A DNA stretch of 37,269 bases, taken from positions 1 through 37,269 of the forward strand of contig CAIXRH010000142.1 of NCBI GenBank assembly GCA_903921785.1, read 5' to 3'. The position numbers and the translations under genes are program-made. This DNA comes from an uncultured Pseudomonadota bacterium (lineage in GTDB: Bacteria; Myxococcota_A; UBA796; SXON01). Positions 23,491-31,719 of this stretch are shown here, piece by piece. Each line of letters opens with the position of its first letter. The stretch's first letter is position 1. Under the pieces are notes generated by a model that saw nothing but the letters and a program-made list of their open reading frames with translations, was not told where the DNA came from and ran no database searches.

Positions 23491-24755
23491 CGCCGATCTT
23501 CGTGCTCCTCACCGGCTGCGGGCTCCGGGACGTGATGCCCGGCCCGCCGGTGATGGGCCAGAAGGAGCGCCTGGAGTACGACGGAGGGGGGCCGGCCGCC
23601 GCGTCGAACGGCGCGCCCATCGTCTACACCGGAACCCCAAAGGTGGACTTCCCAGTGTTGCCCCTGCAGGTCTGGGGCCTCCGCTACGCGCTCGACGTGG
23701 TCCTGGTCTCCGACCACCCGGACTGGGTGATGCACGAATATGCCAGGATCGATCTTCCTGGGCGCACGCTGTGGATGGCGAAGGACGCGGGGCGGGACCG
23801 CGAGCAGACCATCACCACCGACCTGCCGGACCTCGCCTCCTGGGTGGCCGAGGTGCCCGTGCGCCGCCATCCGGGCGCGCTCACGGTGACCGACCACTCC
23901 ACGGCGACCACGGCGGACCTCCGGTTCCAATACGTGAACCCGCTGGGCCAGCCCGTGGACGTGGCGTACACCGGGCCGCTGCCCACCGCCCCGTCGAACC
24001 CCCGCAACGGCAACACGATGGGGCACAGCCGGGGCACGGTGGCCGCGCTGCTCGATCTGTACCTGTTCCGCATCGGCGGCCGCGCGGTCGTGGACATTGC
24101 GGGGCCGCGAAAGCTCCACAACCTCCTCGGCCTCGTGCCCGAGGCGTACCTGCTCGCCCAGGTGCAGGCCGGCGTCGCGGTGACGGACCTCTGCGAGCAC
24201 CCCGACGGCGCCGGCGGCTTCACGGTGGAGCGCCCTTGCAAGGCCGAAGACTGGCCAACCCGCGCCACCGAGGCCTGGACCGTCTCCGGCGGCTCCGCCT
24301 CCCGCGCCGGCCCCGTCGTCTCCCTCGACTACCACTTCGCCGAAGGCGGCCTCGACCGCGCCACCGCCGTGCAAGCCGGGAGCGACACGCCCCTGGCCGT
24401 CCTCACCTTCGCCCCGGCCCTCCCCGACATCCGCCGCCCGTTCGTGGGCGAGGCGTTCAGCCGCTTCGTCGTGGACGTGGACGGTCAGATCGGCCACGGC
24501 GAAGGCTGCGTGAAGACCCGCTGGGCCGAGGGCGCCGTGCATGTCGACTTCGTGCCCACCGCGCCCCATTGGTTCGCCAACCGACCGATTCGAACGACCA
24601 TTTCCTACCTCCCCAGCGCCGACGGGACCCTCACTCCCTGGGTCCACGCCGAGCGCCGGGACGACCTCCTGGAGCCCGCATGTGGACCCTCGCTGACCGC
24701 ACCTTCTCCTCCCGCCTCGTCCTCGGCACCGGAAAATACCCCTCCTTCGGGGTGA
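23478..24755 (+). CDS. lipoprotein of unknown function, overlaps thiG
   Basis: The 425-residue product has a GTG start and the lipobox LLTGC (Cys14). The mature part is mixed beta with no family I recognise. It holds [19 protein letters not shown]-type strands, an [18 protein letters not shown] segment and a helix-rich centre around [18 protein letters not shown]. The unusual point is its end: the frame has no stop until 24753-24755, so the last 25 or so residues (rich in Pro, Ala and Ser) are encoded within the first 76 bases of thiG in another frame. Either the overlap is real or the original stop was lost. The start overlaps the barrel gene by 13 bp, so translational coupling is likely. 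Confidence 0.75.
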   Translation: MAVLTPIFVLLTGCGLRDVMPGPPVMGQKERLEYDGGGPAAASNGAPIVYTGTPKVDFPVLPLQVWGLRYALDVVLVSDHPDWVMHEYARIDLPGRTLWMAKDAGRDREQTITTDLPDLASWVAEVPVRRHPGALTVTDHSTATTADLRFQYVNPLGQPVDVAYTGPLPTAPSNPRNGNTMGHSRGTVAALLDLYLFRIGGRAVVDIAGPRKLHNLLGLVPEAYLLAQVQAGVAVTDLCEHPDGAGGFTVERPCKAEDWPTRATEAWTVSGGSASRAGPVVSLDYHFAEGGLDRATAVQAGSDTPLAVLTFAPALPDIRRPFVGEAFSRFVVDVDGQIGHGEGCVKTRWAEGAVHVDFVPTAPHWFANRPIRTTISYLPSADGTLTPWVHAERRDDLLEPACGPSLTAPSPPASSSAPENTPPSG

Positions 24756-25447
24756 TGCGGGACTGTCACCTCGCCAGCGGCACCGAGATGGTGACCCTGG
24801 CGATCCGTCGTGTCGACCTCTCCGCGCCGCGCGGGGAGAACATCCTCGACTTCATCGACCGGGAGAAGATCCACGTCCTCCCGAACACCGCCGGCTGCTA
24901 CACCGCCGAGGACGCGGTGCTCACCTCCAAGCTCGCCCGGGAGCTGCTCGGGACGAACTGGATCAAGCTCGAGGTGATCGGCGACCCCGACACGCTCTTC
25001 CCCGACGTGGAGGGCACGATCGAGGCGGCGCGGGTGCTGGTGCGCGAGGGCTTCGTGGTGCTCCCCTACATCACGGATGACCCGGTGGCCTGCAAGCGCC
25101 TCGCCGAGATCGGCTGCGCCGCGGTCATGCCGCTGGCGGCGCCGATCGGCTCCGGCCTCGGCATCCGCAATCCGTGGAACCTCCAGATCATCCTCGAGCA
25201 GGCGAAGGTGCCGGTCATCGTGGACGCCGGCGTGGGCACCGCGAGCGACGTGGCGCTGGCGATGGAGATGGGGGTGTCGGGCGTGCTCCTGAACACGGCG
25301 GTCGCCGGGGCGAAGGACCCGGTGAAGATGGCGGGGGCGATGCGCCACGGCGTCGAGGGCGGCCGGCTGGCGTTCGAAGCCGGGCGCATCGGGCGAAAGC
25401 TCTACGCCACCGCGTCGAGCCCGATCGAGGGGATCATCGGGCGGTGA
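24680..25447 (+). CDS. thiG: thiazole synthase
   Basis: ThiG condenses 1-deoxyxylulose-5-phosphate, dehydroglycine and ThiS-thiocarboxylate to the thiazole of thiamine, in the cytosol. The 255-residue length is normal. The N-terminus matches the family ([12 protein letters not shown]) and the Schiff-base lysine lies in [38 protein letters not shown] and [31 protein letters not shown] are the diagnostic phosphate-binding and barrel motifs. A GGAG lies 6 bases before the ATG. It overlaps the upstream lipoprotein gene by 76 bp and the downstream ThiE-like gene by GTGA. ThiS, ThiF, ThiO and ThiH are not in the window. No TPP riboswitch is seen in front. Confidence 0.97.
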   Translation: MWTLADRTFSSRLVLGTGKYPSFGVMRDCHLASGTEMVTLAIRRVDLSAPRGENILDFIDREKIHVLPNTAGCYTAEDAVLTSKLARELLGTNWIKLEVIGDPDTLFPDVEGTIEAARVLVREGFVVLPYITDDPVACKRLAEIGCAAVMPLAAPIGSGLGIRNPWNLQIILEQAKVPVIVDAGVGTASDVALAMEMGVSGVLLNTAVAGAKDPVKMAGAMRHGVEGGRLAFEAGRIGRKLYATASSPIEGIIGR

Positions 25448-25962
25448 GCTTCCGCGTCCTCGCGGTCACCGCCGGCGGCCCGGACCTCGTGGCCCGGGTC
25501 TACGGCCTCCTCGACGCGGGCGTAGAGGTGCTGGTGCGCGAGCCGACGCTGCCGGAGGGGTTGCCGCTCGGCCGGGTGATCCTCCACGCGCGGATGCCCG
25601 GCGCGCTCGCCGTGGCGCAGGCGTTGCACCTGCCTTCCGGCGCGGATGTGGCCGTCCTCCGCCGCACGTTCGAAGGGCCCCTCGGGGTGAGCTGCCACGA
25701 CCCGGAGGAGGCCGCGGCGGCGCGCACGGCGGGCGCGACGTACACCTTCCTCTCGCCCATCTTCGCGCCGCGGCACGGGCGACCCGCGCGTGGGGTGGCG
25801 GGCCTGGCGGGAAACGTGGCGTTGGGCGGGGTGTCGCTGGAGCGGCTGGCCGCGTGTCGGGCGGCGGGCGCGGCCGGGGTGGCAGTGCTCGGGGCGATCT
25901 GGGAGGCGCCGGACCCGGTGGCGGCGGCGCGGGCGTTTGTGGAGGCGGCCCGCGGTTGGTGA
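25444..25962 (+). CDS. ThiE/TenI-like thiamine phosphate synthase family protein
   Basis: The 172-residue product with GTG start is about 40 residues shorter than usual ThiE. The TIM-barrel strands are recognisable: [12 protein letters not shown], then [13 protein letters not shown] (equivalent to the LREK strand), [39 protein letters not shown] (the SxH...GADY..PiF motif) and [10 protein letters not shown] near the end. ThiE joins the thiazole and pyrimidine halves of thiamine; TenI-type relatives aromatise the thiazole. The neighbourhood (GTGA-coupled to thiG) fits either. The compact size and loss of some loop residues make TenI-like or degenerate ThiE equally likely. Confidence 0.8.
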   Translation: MSFRVLAVTAGGPDLVARVYGLLDAGVEVLVREPTLPEGLPLGRVILHARMPGALAVAQALHLPSGADVAVLRRTFEGPLGVSCHDPEEAAAARTAGATYTFLSPIFAPRHGRPARGVAGLAGNVALGGVSLERLAACRAAGAAGVAVLGAIWEAPDPVAAARAFVEAARGW

Positions 25963-25974
25963 GCGGGCGGCGGT

Positions 25975-26367
25975 TCAGCCCCCTGCTTCGCGGAAGATCC
26001 GGTAGGCGGCCTCGACGAGGGCGCCGAGCGCGGCCTCGTCCACCGGGTGACCGGGGCGCAGCTTCACGTGCCGCATGAACCGGCCGGTGCCTTCCAGGAG
26101 CCCCGCGGGGTCGGGGAGCTCGTCCGCCACGAAGAACCCCACGTTCACGTGCGCGCGGAAGGCGGCCACATACGCGAACGCGACGTCGCCGACGCAGGCG
26201 GTCGGCTGCCCGTCGTGCAGCAGCACGCGGACGTCGTCGCCGCAGGCGCGCATGCGGGCGAACCACGGGCGGGCGAGCGCGGCGAGGGCGGGATCACGGG
26301 GGGCGAACCATGCGTCGACGGCGGGGTCGTCGCGGGTGGCGCCGGGGAGGCGGAAGCAGCGGATCAT
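25975..26367 (-). CDS. DUF1801 family protein
   Basis: The 130-residue cytosolic protein begins MIRCFRLPG. DUF1801 features are the central WFARMRACGDDVRVLL segment, FAYVAAFRAHVNVGFFVADELPDPAGLLEG and MRHVKLRPG before a final helix. The family is structurally defined but of uncertain function in bacteria. The start overlaps the stop of the upstream YbaK-like gene by 4 bp (ATGA), so both are made from one message. Convergent with the ThiE-like gene, 12 bp apart. Confidence 0.85.
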   Translation of the reverse strand: MIRCFRLPGATRDDPAVDAWFAPRDPALAALARPWFARMRACGDDVRVLLHDGQPTACVGDVAFAYVAAFRAHVNVGFFVADELPDPAGLLEGTGRFMRHVKLRPGHPVDEAALGALVEAAYRIFREAGG

Positions 26368-26897
26368 GGGGTGGCGGGTCCGGTGAAGGCGGGGATCACC
26401 CGGGGACGCGCGACCGCCAGCCAGTCCGCCGTCGCCATCCGCACCGACCGCGTGGACGAAGCGGCCGCGAACGCGATCTCCGGGCGCGCGGCCACGTCCT
26501 CGCCGACCACGAGCTCCGCGTCGAACAGCGGCCGGGCGAACGCCGGAACGGCCCCGGGACGCAGCCCGGTGAGCGCGAGCAGCTCCTCCGGGGAGGCGAA
26601 ACGGTACCGCTGCACGCCGAGCGCCTTGCGGAGGAGCTTCCCTTCCACGCGCCGGTCGCTCCCGACGACCAGCACCACGAAGCCAAGCTTCTCCACCGAC
26701 ATCAGCACCGACTTGCCGCCGATCTCCAGGGGCGTCCCGCGCGCGGCGGCGGCGGCCTCGGCGCTCACCGCCTCGGGGTGATCCAGGAGGGCGTAGGGGC
26801 GCCCGGAGGCGGCGAGGAGGTCGAGGAGGGCGGCGGCGGTCGACACCTTGCCGAGGTATCCGCGCGCGCCCAGACTGGCTTGGGGCGTCAGGTTCAT
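26364..26897 (-). CDS. YbaK/ProX-type aminoacyl-tRNA deacylase
   Basis: This 177-residue protein of the YbaK/EbsC fold hydrolyses mischarged aminoacyl-tRNA (often Cys-tRNA(Pro) or Ala-tRNA(Pro)). Visible hallmarks are the ALLDHPEAVSAEAAAAARG start, the GGKSVLM segment with the conserved catalytic lysine, VLVVGSDRRVEGKLLRKALG and FDAELVVGEDV. The start at 26897 gives a normal family N-terminus. An earlier start at 27002 would add a tail coded by an intergenic repeat and is not believed. No strong ribosome binding site is seen. It heads a two-gene unit with the DUF1801 gene. Confidence 0.88.
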   Translation of the reverse strand: MNLTPQASLGARGYLGKVSTAAALLDLLAASGRPYALLDHPEAVSAEAAAAARGTPLEIGGKSVLMSVEKLGFVVLVVGSDRRVEGKLLRKALGVQRYRFASPEELLALTGLRPGAVPAFARPLFDAELVVGEDVAARPEIAFAAASSTRSVRMATADWLAVARPRVIPAFTGPATP

Positions 26898-27125
26898 GTC
26901 GTTCGCGACAGCCTTTTCTTGTCCTTCCCTCCCGACCCTCCTCCACCCTCGCGAGCCAGGACGAACGTCGGTGGGCGCGGCGGGCGGCGCCGTCGCCTCC
27001 ACGCACGCGTCCCGCGCGGTTCGCGGTGGCCCCGCGAGCCAGGACCTCGGGGGAGCGGGAGCGACCGGGAGGGTGGCGTGTGCCCGGATGGTGCATCCCT
27101 CCTTGTCTTTCGCTCCGTCCTGGCC
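26898..27125. other. intergenic region with two copies of the TCGCGAGCCAGGAC repeat
   Basis: The 228-bp gap between two minus-strand genes holds the repeat word at 26949-26962 and a one-base-shorter copy at 27033-27045. On the complementary strand, the bases next to the first copy (GTCCTGGCTCGCGAGGGTGG, then an AGGAGGG run) match those at 31543-31580. Nothing coding is seen. Confidence 0.6.
26949..26962 (+). repeat. dispersed intergenic repeat, copy A1
   Basis: TCGCGAGCCAGGAC, followed after a short gap by CGTCGGTGG. The same composite (A word, 3-4 bases, GTCGGnG) occurs at 34570 and, on the other strand, at 31543. A reduced copy lies at 27033-27045. Confidence 0.65.
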
Positions 27126-28133
27126 TCAGTGAGGCGGCGGATCGGGGCGGCGAAGCTGGATCGGGGGGTGGGCGGCCACGCGGTCGGCGAGGGCCCGGAG
27201 CGCCGCCTGCCGATCGGGGGCGTCGAACCAGTCCGCGCCGATGCTCCCGTCGGTCCAGCGTTCTTCGCCGTCGTACTCCCAGGCGAGGAACATGCCGCAG
27301 CTCGGCACGTCGGCGAGCACGGCGCCGTAGCGGGTGATCTCGGCGGCGGTCATCGGGGAGTGGTCGGCGCGCCAGCCGGCGTGGGCCGCGGAGCCGTCGC
27401 CGCCGTCCGCGATGTTCAGCCCGTTGATCACCCCGAGATCGAGGGCGTGCGCCGCGGCCGCCTCCCGCCGGGCGTACGCGACCACGTCCCCTTCGGCGGC
27501 TTCGTACTGGTTCACCTGGGCGTCCAGGTGGTGGTAGCGACCATCCGCCGGCTTGGGCAGCTTCGTGGCCTGCTCTCGCACGTAGGTGAGCAGGCCGGGC
27601 AGCCGGGACTGGCTGTAGCGGGCCAGCTCGTCGAGGGTGGCGGCATCGGGCGCGCGGCCGGGGAAGGTGCGGACGTCGTCGAGCAGCATGTGCCCGGCGA
27701 GGGTGCCGTCGGCGATGAACAGGGCGAGCGCGGCGGGGTCCCAGCGGTCGAGCTCGGCCTTCCAGGCCGCGAGATCGAAGTCGCCATCGGGAGTCGTGTA
27801 CCGTTCGTGATCGCCGGTGAGGCGGAGGGTCACCTGGAGGCCCGCCGCGCGGACCATCGGCAGGAGCGTGCCCACGGTCCAGCCCGGGTCTTCGCTGGCG
27901 ACCTGGAAGATCCCCAGACCGAAGCGGGCGCGGAGGTCGGCGAAGCCCTCCGGCGTGACGTGCCCGTTGAGCCCCCAGAAGCCGAAACGCGGCGGCGAAC
28001 CCGGCCCCGTGGCCCAGGCGGGGAGGTCGCTGCGGAGCACGACCGAGGGGAGGGCGGCGTCCGTGGACGGAGCCCCTACCGCCCCGCACGCGGAGAGCAG
28101 CAGCAGAACGGCGGCTCCGCGGCCGAGGTTCAC
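27126..28133 (-). CDS. lipoprotein with glycosidase-like barrel, unknown function
   Basis: This 335-residue protein has a GTG start and the lipobox LLSAC (Cys16). The mature part has FGFWGLNGHVTPEGFADLRARFGLGIFQVASEDPGW, then LQVTLRLTGDHERY and LALFIADGTLAGHMLLDDVRTF. Later parts are LGVINGLNIADGGDG and CGMFLAWEYDGEERW. Regular beta/alpha alternation with acidic residues at strand ends (LLDDV, WEYDGEE) suggests a TIM-barrel like some glycoside hydrolases, but I cannot place it in a family. It overlaps the stop of the Mpg/GalE chimera by GTGA and is therefore co-transcribed with it. Confidence 0.75.
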   Translation of the reverse strand: MNLGRGAAVLLLLSACGAVGAPSTDAALPSVVLRSDLPAWATGPGSPPRFGFWGLNGHVTPEGFADLRARFGLGIFQVASEDPGWTVGTLLPMVRAAGLQVTLRLTGDHERYTTPDGDFDLAAWKAELDRWDPAALALFIADGTLAGHMLLDDVRTFPGRAPDAATLDELARYSQSRLPGLLTYVREQATKLPKPADGRYHHLDAQVNQYEAAEGDVVAYARREAAAAHALDLGVINGLNIADGGDGSAAHAGWRADHSPMTAAEITRYGAVLADVPSCGMFLAWEYDGEERWTDGSIGADWFDAPDRQAALRALADRVAAHPPIQLRRPDPPPH

Positions 28134-29029
28134 CCGCGGGACCCCTTAGCCCCGTACCCTTCGGGGTTCGCCCGGGCCCATCGCCACGCCGACTCGACCA
28201 TCTCGTGGAGCTGCCGCGTCGCCACAAACCCCGTCGCCCCGTGGAACCGGGCGGGGTCTGCCACCGCCACTGCCATGTCCCCCTCCCGACGAGGTGCGGC
28301 GTCGACCGGCACGCGCCAGCCGGCGGCCTCGTCGCACGCCGCGATCACCTCGCGCACGCTGTGCGGCCGGCCGGTGCCCACGTTGAAGACCTGGTGCCCC
28401 GGGCGCTCCAGGCACTCCATCGCGAGGAGGTGCGCGCGGCTCAGATCGCTGATGTGTACGTAGTCCCGCAGGCAGGTGCCGTCGGCGGTGGGCCAGTCGG
28501 TGCCGAAGATCTTGACGCGGGCACCGGGCGTGGCGAGGGCGGCGAGCACCCGGGGCACGAGGGCGACGGCGGCCTCCGGCGGCTGCCCGATCTGACCGCT
28601 GGCATGGGCGCCGACCGGGTTGAAGTAGCGAAGGGAGACGGCGCGCCAACCCCGCCGCGCCACCATCCAGTCGAGCATCTGTTCGCCGTGCACCTTGGTG
28701 AGGCCGTAGGGGCTCTCGGGCTGCACCGGCGCGTCTTCGCGGATGAGCACGGCAGCGGCGTGGCCCTCCGGACCCGTGACGAAGTTCAGCATCCGGTGGA
28801 GGCCGTAGCAGAGGTACACGTAAGCGTGGCCCGGCGGGCCCCACATCGGGGCATTGCGGGGGGTGCGGCCCATGCGTGCGTGGTTGGCGGTATCCCCGGG
28901 AAACCGGTATGCCTCGACCTCCGTGATGCGCAGGGTGACGCCGTTGGCGGTGACCTGGGCGCCGAGGAGCTCGGCGGCGACGTCCAGGGCGTCTCGGGCG
29001 TAGAAGGTGGCGGGGAGGGGAGGGGCCAC
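28130..29029 (-). CDS. chimeric gene: Mpg (3-methyladenine DNA glycosylase) N-terminus fused to GalE-type epimerase C-terminus
   Basis: One uninterrupted 299-residue frame (GTG start) joins two unrelated enzymes. Residues 1-98 are the N-terminal half of an Mpg/AAG-family glycosylase: ITEVEAY with the catalytic Glu, DTANHARMGRTPRN, and MWGPPGHAYVYLCYGLHRML. From residue 99 the chain is the C-terminal part of a UDP-glucose 4-epimerase: SPYGLTKVHGEQML with catalytic Tyr108 and Lys112, LRYFNPVGAH, CLRDYVHISDL and FNVGTGRPHSVREV. The epimerase lacks its GxxGxxG NAD-binding half and the glycosylase lacks its C-terminal half. The junction at about 28733-28739 keeps the frame and a natural IxEDAP word. 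Neither activity is expected intact. Deletion fusion, assembly chimera or exaptation are all possible. Confidence 0.85.
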   Translation of the reverse strand: MAPPLPATFYARDALDVAAELLGAQVTANGVTLRITEVEAYRFPGDTANHARMGRTPRNAPMWGPPGHAYVYLCYGLHRMLNFVTGPEGHAAAVLIREDAPVQPESPYGLTKVHGEQMLDWMVARRGWRAVSLRYFNPVGAHASGQIGQPPEAAVALVPRVLAALATPGARVKIFGTDWPTADGTCLRDYVHISDLSRAHLLAMECLERPGHQVFNVGTGRPHSVREVIAACDEAAGWRVPVDAAPRREGDMAVAVADPARFHGATGFVATRQLHEMVESAWRWARANPEGYGAKGSRG

Positions 29030-29098
29030 GCGCCCGGCTAACGCGGGTGGGGCAGAAGTCCGAAGGGGACGTCGCGCCCGTCGGGGTACGTTGCCGGG
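29030..29098. other. divergent spacer between chimera and AidB-like gene
   Basis: This 69-bp spacer between divergent starts has no clear -35/-10 or sigma54 signature that I can see, although at least one promoter must lie in or near it. Confidence 0.4.
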
Positions 29099-30748
29099 AT
29101 GAACGCCGTCGACACCGCCCGCACCGCCTTCGACGCCTGGCGCGCCGAGCTGAGCCTCTCTGCCTGGGAGGCCGATCCGCACCTCCGCACGCTGCTCGCC
29201 CACTATGGGCGCGACGGCGCCGGGCTCGCGGCGTTCGGCGCCGAGGTGTCCGGATGTATCGACGCCTGGGCGAAGGAGACCAACCGCGACGAAAACCTCC
29301 CCCACCTCCGCCGCTACGACGACGTCGGGCATCGGACCGAGCGCATCGTCTTCCATCCGGACTACCACGAGATCGGCCGGCGGGTGTACCGCACCGGGCT
29401 CATGCGCCGCTACGCCACCCCGGGGCAGGAACTCGACACGTTGGCCGTGGCCTATCTCCTCGGTCAGGACGGCGAGGCGGGCCACGCCTGCCCCCTCGCG
29501 TGCACCGCCGGGATGATCAAGAGCGTGCAGGCCGCCGGGCGGGACGCCGCGGGCGCCGACGTTCCCCCGGGGAGCGTGAGCGCCGAGCAGGCGGCCGCCT
29601 GGCTGGAGCGGCTGTACGATCCCGACTACGATCGCCACGCCCACGCGTCGCAGTTCCTCACCGAGGTGCAGGGGGGGAGCGACGTGGGGAGCAACGCCGT
29701 GGTCGCGCGGCTCGACGGCGATCGCTGGCGAATCAGCGGGGAGAAGTGGTTCTGCTCGGTGATCGACGCGCAGCTCTTCCTGGTGACGGCCCGCCCCGAC
29801 GGCGCGGGCGCGGGCACGGGTGGTCTCGGGGCCTTCGTGGTGCCGCGGACCAAGGCGGACGGCACGGTGAACGACTTCGTGGTGCGCCGGATGAAGGCGA
29901 AGCTCGGCACCCGCTCCATGGCGAGCGCCGAAGTGGACTTCTGCGGAGCGGAAGGCTGGCGCGTCGGCGACTTCCGGCGGACGGTCGAGATCGTGCTGAA
30001 CACGTCGCGCGTGTACAACGCGATCGTGGCGGCGGGGATGCTCCAGCGCGCCTGGCGGGAGGCTCGCGCCTACGCGCGGCACCGCACCGCGTTCGGCACG
30101 CCGATCGCCGACTTCCCGCTGGTCGCACGGATCCTCGCCCGGCTGCAGACCGAGGCTCACGCCGCCCGCGCGAGCACCTTCTGGATCGCGGACATGGCCG
30201 ACCGCGCCGCCACCGGCCGCTCCCGCGACCTCGAAGCCGGCGCCTGGCGGATGTTGGTGAACCTCAACAAGATCTGGACCGCCCTCGCGTGCCCGGCCGG
30301 CGTGCGCGACGCGATCGAGATCTTCGGCGGCAACGGCGCGATCGAGGAGTTCAGCGTGCTGCCGCGGCTGCTCCGGGACAGCCTGGTCATCGAAGCGTGG
30401 GAGGGCGGCCACGGGGTGCTCTGTGCGCAGCTCCTCCGGGACAGCCAGCGGCTGAAGCTGCACGAGTCGCTCTTCGCGCTCCTGCGAGCGGCGCTGCCGC
30501 ACGGCGAGTTCGCGGCGGTGGAAGCGCGGTGGCGGGCCGTCGTCGCGAAGCCGGAGGCGGAGGCCCGCTGGCACGTCCGCGACGTGGTGGAGGAGCTGCG
30601 CGTCGAGGTGCAGAGCGCGCTCCTGCTCGGTGAGGTCGGCGAGGTGGCGCGCGCGGCCGGGGCGCACCTGCGGGCGACGCTGCGGAGGGGGGCGGACCCG
30701 CTCGCGGACGACGGGCTGGCGGAGCGGGTTACGGCGCTGGTCCAATGA
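29099..30748 (+). CDS. AidB-like acyl-CoA dehydrogenase family protein
   Basis: At 549 residues, this matches AidB length (about 540). The order of domains is that of AidB: an N-terminal helical part with DENLPHLRRYDDVGHRTERIVFHPDYHE, then FLTEVQGGSDVGSNA (the FAD-binding TExQGGSD motif). Next come WRISGEKWFCSVIDAQLFLVTARP, MKAKLGTRSMASAEV, and EIFGGNGAIEEFSVLPRLLRD with IEAWEGG, then a C-terminal helical domain. AidB is part of the alkylation response in E. coli and binds DNA. Its divergent neighbour carries part of Mpg and the downstream gene encodes an EEP nuclease-family protein, a suggestive DNA-damage context. The stop overlaps the next start by ATGA. Confidence 0.93.
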   Translation: MNAVDTARTAFDAWRAELSLSAWEADPHLRTLLAHYGRDGAGLAAFGAEVSGCIDAWAKETNRDENLPHLRRYDDVGHRTERIVFHPDYHEIGRRVYRTGLMRRYATPGQELDTLAVAYLLGQDGEAGHACPLACTAGMIKSVQAAGRDAAGADVPPGSVSAEQAAAWLERLYDPDYDRHAHASQFLTEVQGGSDVGSNAVVARLDGDRWRISGEKWFCSVIDAQLFLVTARPDGAGAGTGGLGAFVVPRTKADGTVNDFVVRRMKAKLGTRSMASAEVDFCGAEGWRVGDFRRTVEIVLNTSRVYNAIVAAGMLQRAWREARAYARHRTAFGTPIADFPLVARILARLQTEAHAARASTFWIADMADRAATGRSRDLEAGAWRMLVNLNKIWTALACPAGVRDAIEIFGGNGAIEEFSVLPRLLRDSLVIEAWEGGHGVLCAQLLRDSQRLKLHESLFALLRAALPHGEFAAVEARWRAVVAKPEAEARWHVRDVVEELRVEVQSALLLGEVGEVARAAGAHLRATLRRGADPLADDGLAERVTALVQ

Positions 30749-31473
30749 CCACGCCTCTCCGAATCGGCACCTGGAACGTCGAGTACGCTACGGTCGCGAA
30801 GAACCCGGCGCGACTCGCCCGGCTCATGCAGGCCGACGCGGACGTGTGGGTGCTCACCGAGACGCACGACGCGCTCAGCCTCGCCTCACCGTACGCTGCG
30901 GCCTCCACGTGCGAACAGCGGTCGACCGGGCGACCCGGCGCGCGGTGGACGACGATCTGGTCCCGGTGGCCGATGGTCGCCGTGACGACCGACGACACGC
31001 AGCGCACCGTGGCGGCGCGGATCCAGGCGCCGGGCGGCGATCTCCTCGTCTTCGGCACGGTGCTGCCCTGGGGCACCGACCCGGGACCGGACCCTGCCGC
31101 ACCCGCACGCGGCTGGACGGAGATGGACCGGGTGCTCCCGTTGCAGCTCGCCGAGTGGCGGCGGCTCCGCGAAGCGCACGGCGTGCCGCTCGTCGTGGCC
31201 GGCGACCTCAACATGGACCTCGGCGGCGCGCCCTACTACGGCACCAAACGCTGCAGGGCTGCGCTCTCCGCGGGGCTCGCGGAGCTGCAGATGCGCTGCG
31301 CGACGAGCACCGACCAGGTGCCGCCGGGGAAGCTGGAGCACCCGCCGATCGACCACGTCCTCGTCCCGGCGGGATGGACGACCCGGGTCGCCGAAGCGTG
31401 GGAAGGTACCCAGGACGGCGTGCGCCTGAGCGACCACAGCGGGCTGGTGGTCGAGGTGAGCGCCCGCCGTTGA
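30745..31473 (+). CDS. endonuclease/exonuclease/phosphatase (EEP) family protein
   Basis: The 242-residue product shows all EEP/DNase I-like motifs in order: RIGTWNVEYA (metal Asn), VLTETHD (metal Glu), GDLNMDLG (catalytic Asp-x-Asn), IDHVLVP (Asp-His) and RLSDHSGLVVEV (catalytic SDH). The substrate may be DNA, RNA, a phosphoinositide or another phosphodiester; sequence alone does not say. No signal peptide, so cytosolic. Coupling (ATGA) to the AidB-like gene suggests it acts in the same process, which would favour nucleic-acid repair, as inference. Confidence 0.92.
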   Translation: MTTPLRIGTWNVEYATVAKNPARLARLMQADADVWVLTETHDALSLASPYAAASTCEQRSTGRPGARWTTIWSRWPMVAVTTDDTQRTVAARIQAPGGDLLVFGTVLPWGTDPGPDPAAPARGWTEMDRVLPLQLAEWRRLREAHGVPLVVAGDLNMDLGGAPYYGTKRCRAALSAGLAELQMRCATSTDQVPPGKLEHPPIDHVLVPAGWTTRVAEAWEGTQDGVRLSDHSGLVVEVSARR

Positions 31474-31719
31474 GCCCGGACGGCGACCTGGACCGCCCGC
31501 CTCGGCTGGTCCTCGCCGGCGGCACCTCGACCGCCGACAGTTGTCCTGGCTCGCGACGGTTGAGGAGGGCCGGGAGGTCAGCGCAAAACCGAGGCCGTCC
31601 GCGTCGGCGCGATTGCTGCGCCCCGCGCATCAGCATCGTGTCATCGTTGCGGCTTGCGTGACGGCCGGACGCGCGTACCTTGAGGCCGCGTCCGGACTGC
31701 ACCGGGCGTGGAGGTCCGG
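31474..31719. other. intergenic region with composite dispersed repeat
   Basis: The 246-bp gap contains the B-type repeat on the minus strand (31501-31540) directly joined to the A word (31543-31556, as GTCCTGGCTCGCGA), then GACGGTTGAGGAGGG. The arms CCTCGACCGCCG (31525-31536) and CGACGGTTGAGG can pair with two G-U pairs, so the composite can fold. A TTGCGT...TACCTT pair near 31656-31683 might serve as a promoter for the dioxygenase gene, weakly. Confidence 0.5.
31501..31556 (-). repeat. composite dispersed repeat (B3 plus A3)
   Basis: On the minus strand it reads TCGCGAGCCAGGAC, four bases, then TGTCGGCGGTCGAGGTGCC and GGCGAGGACC. This copy shows that the A word (26949, 34570) and B word (1464, 5382) belong to one element of roughly 60 bases. 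Confidence 0.65.

Noticed and set aside
24600-24680. TPP riboswitch in front of thiG
   Set aside because: The region is coding for the upstream lipoprotein and shows no CUGAGA/ACCUGAU-type core.
26898-27002. N-terminal extension of the YbaK-like protein
   Set aside because: The extra residues are encoded by the dispersed repeat, and YbaK homologues start near the Met at 26897.
29030-30745. Upstream extension of the chimera gene to an 871-residue frame
   Set aside because: The extension is antisense to the AidB-like gene, which has strong family motifs; a GTG at 29029 gives a normal Mpg N-terminus.
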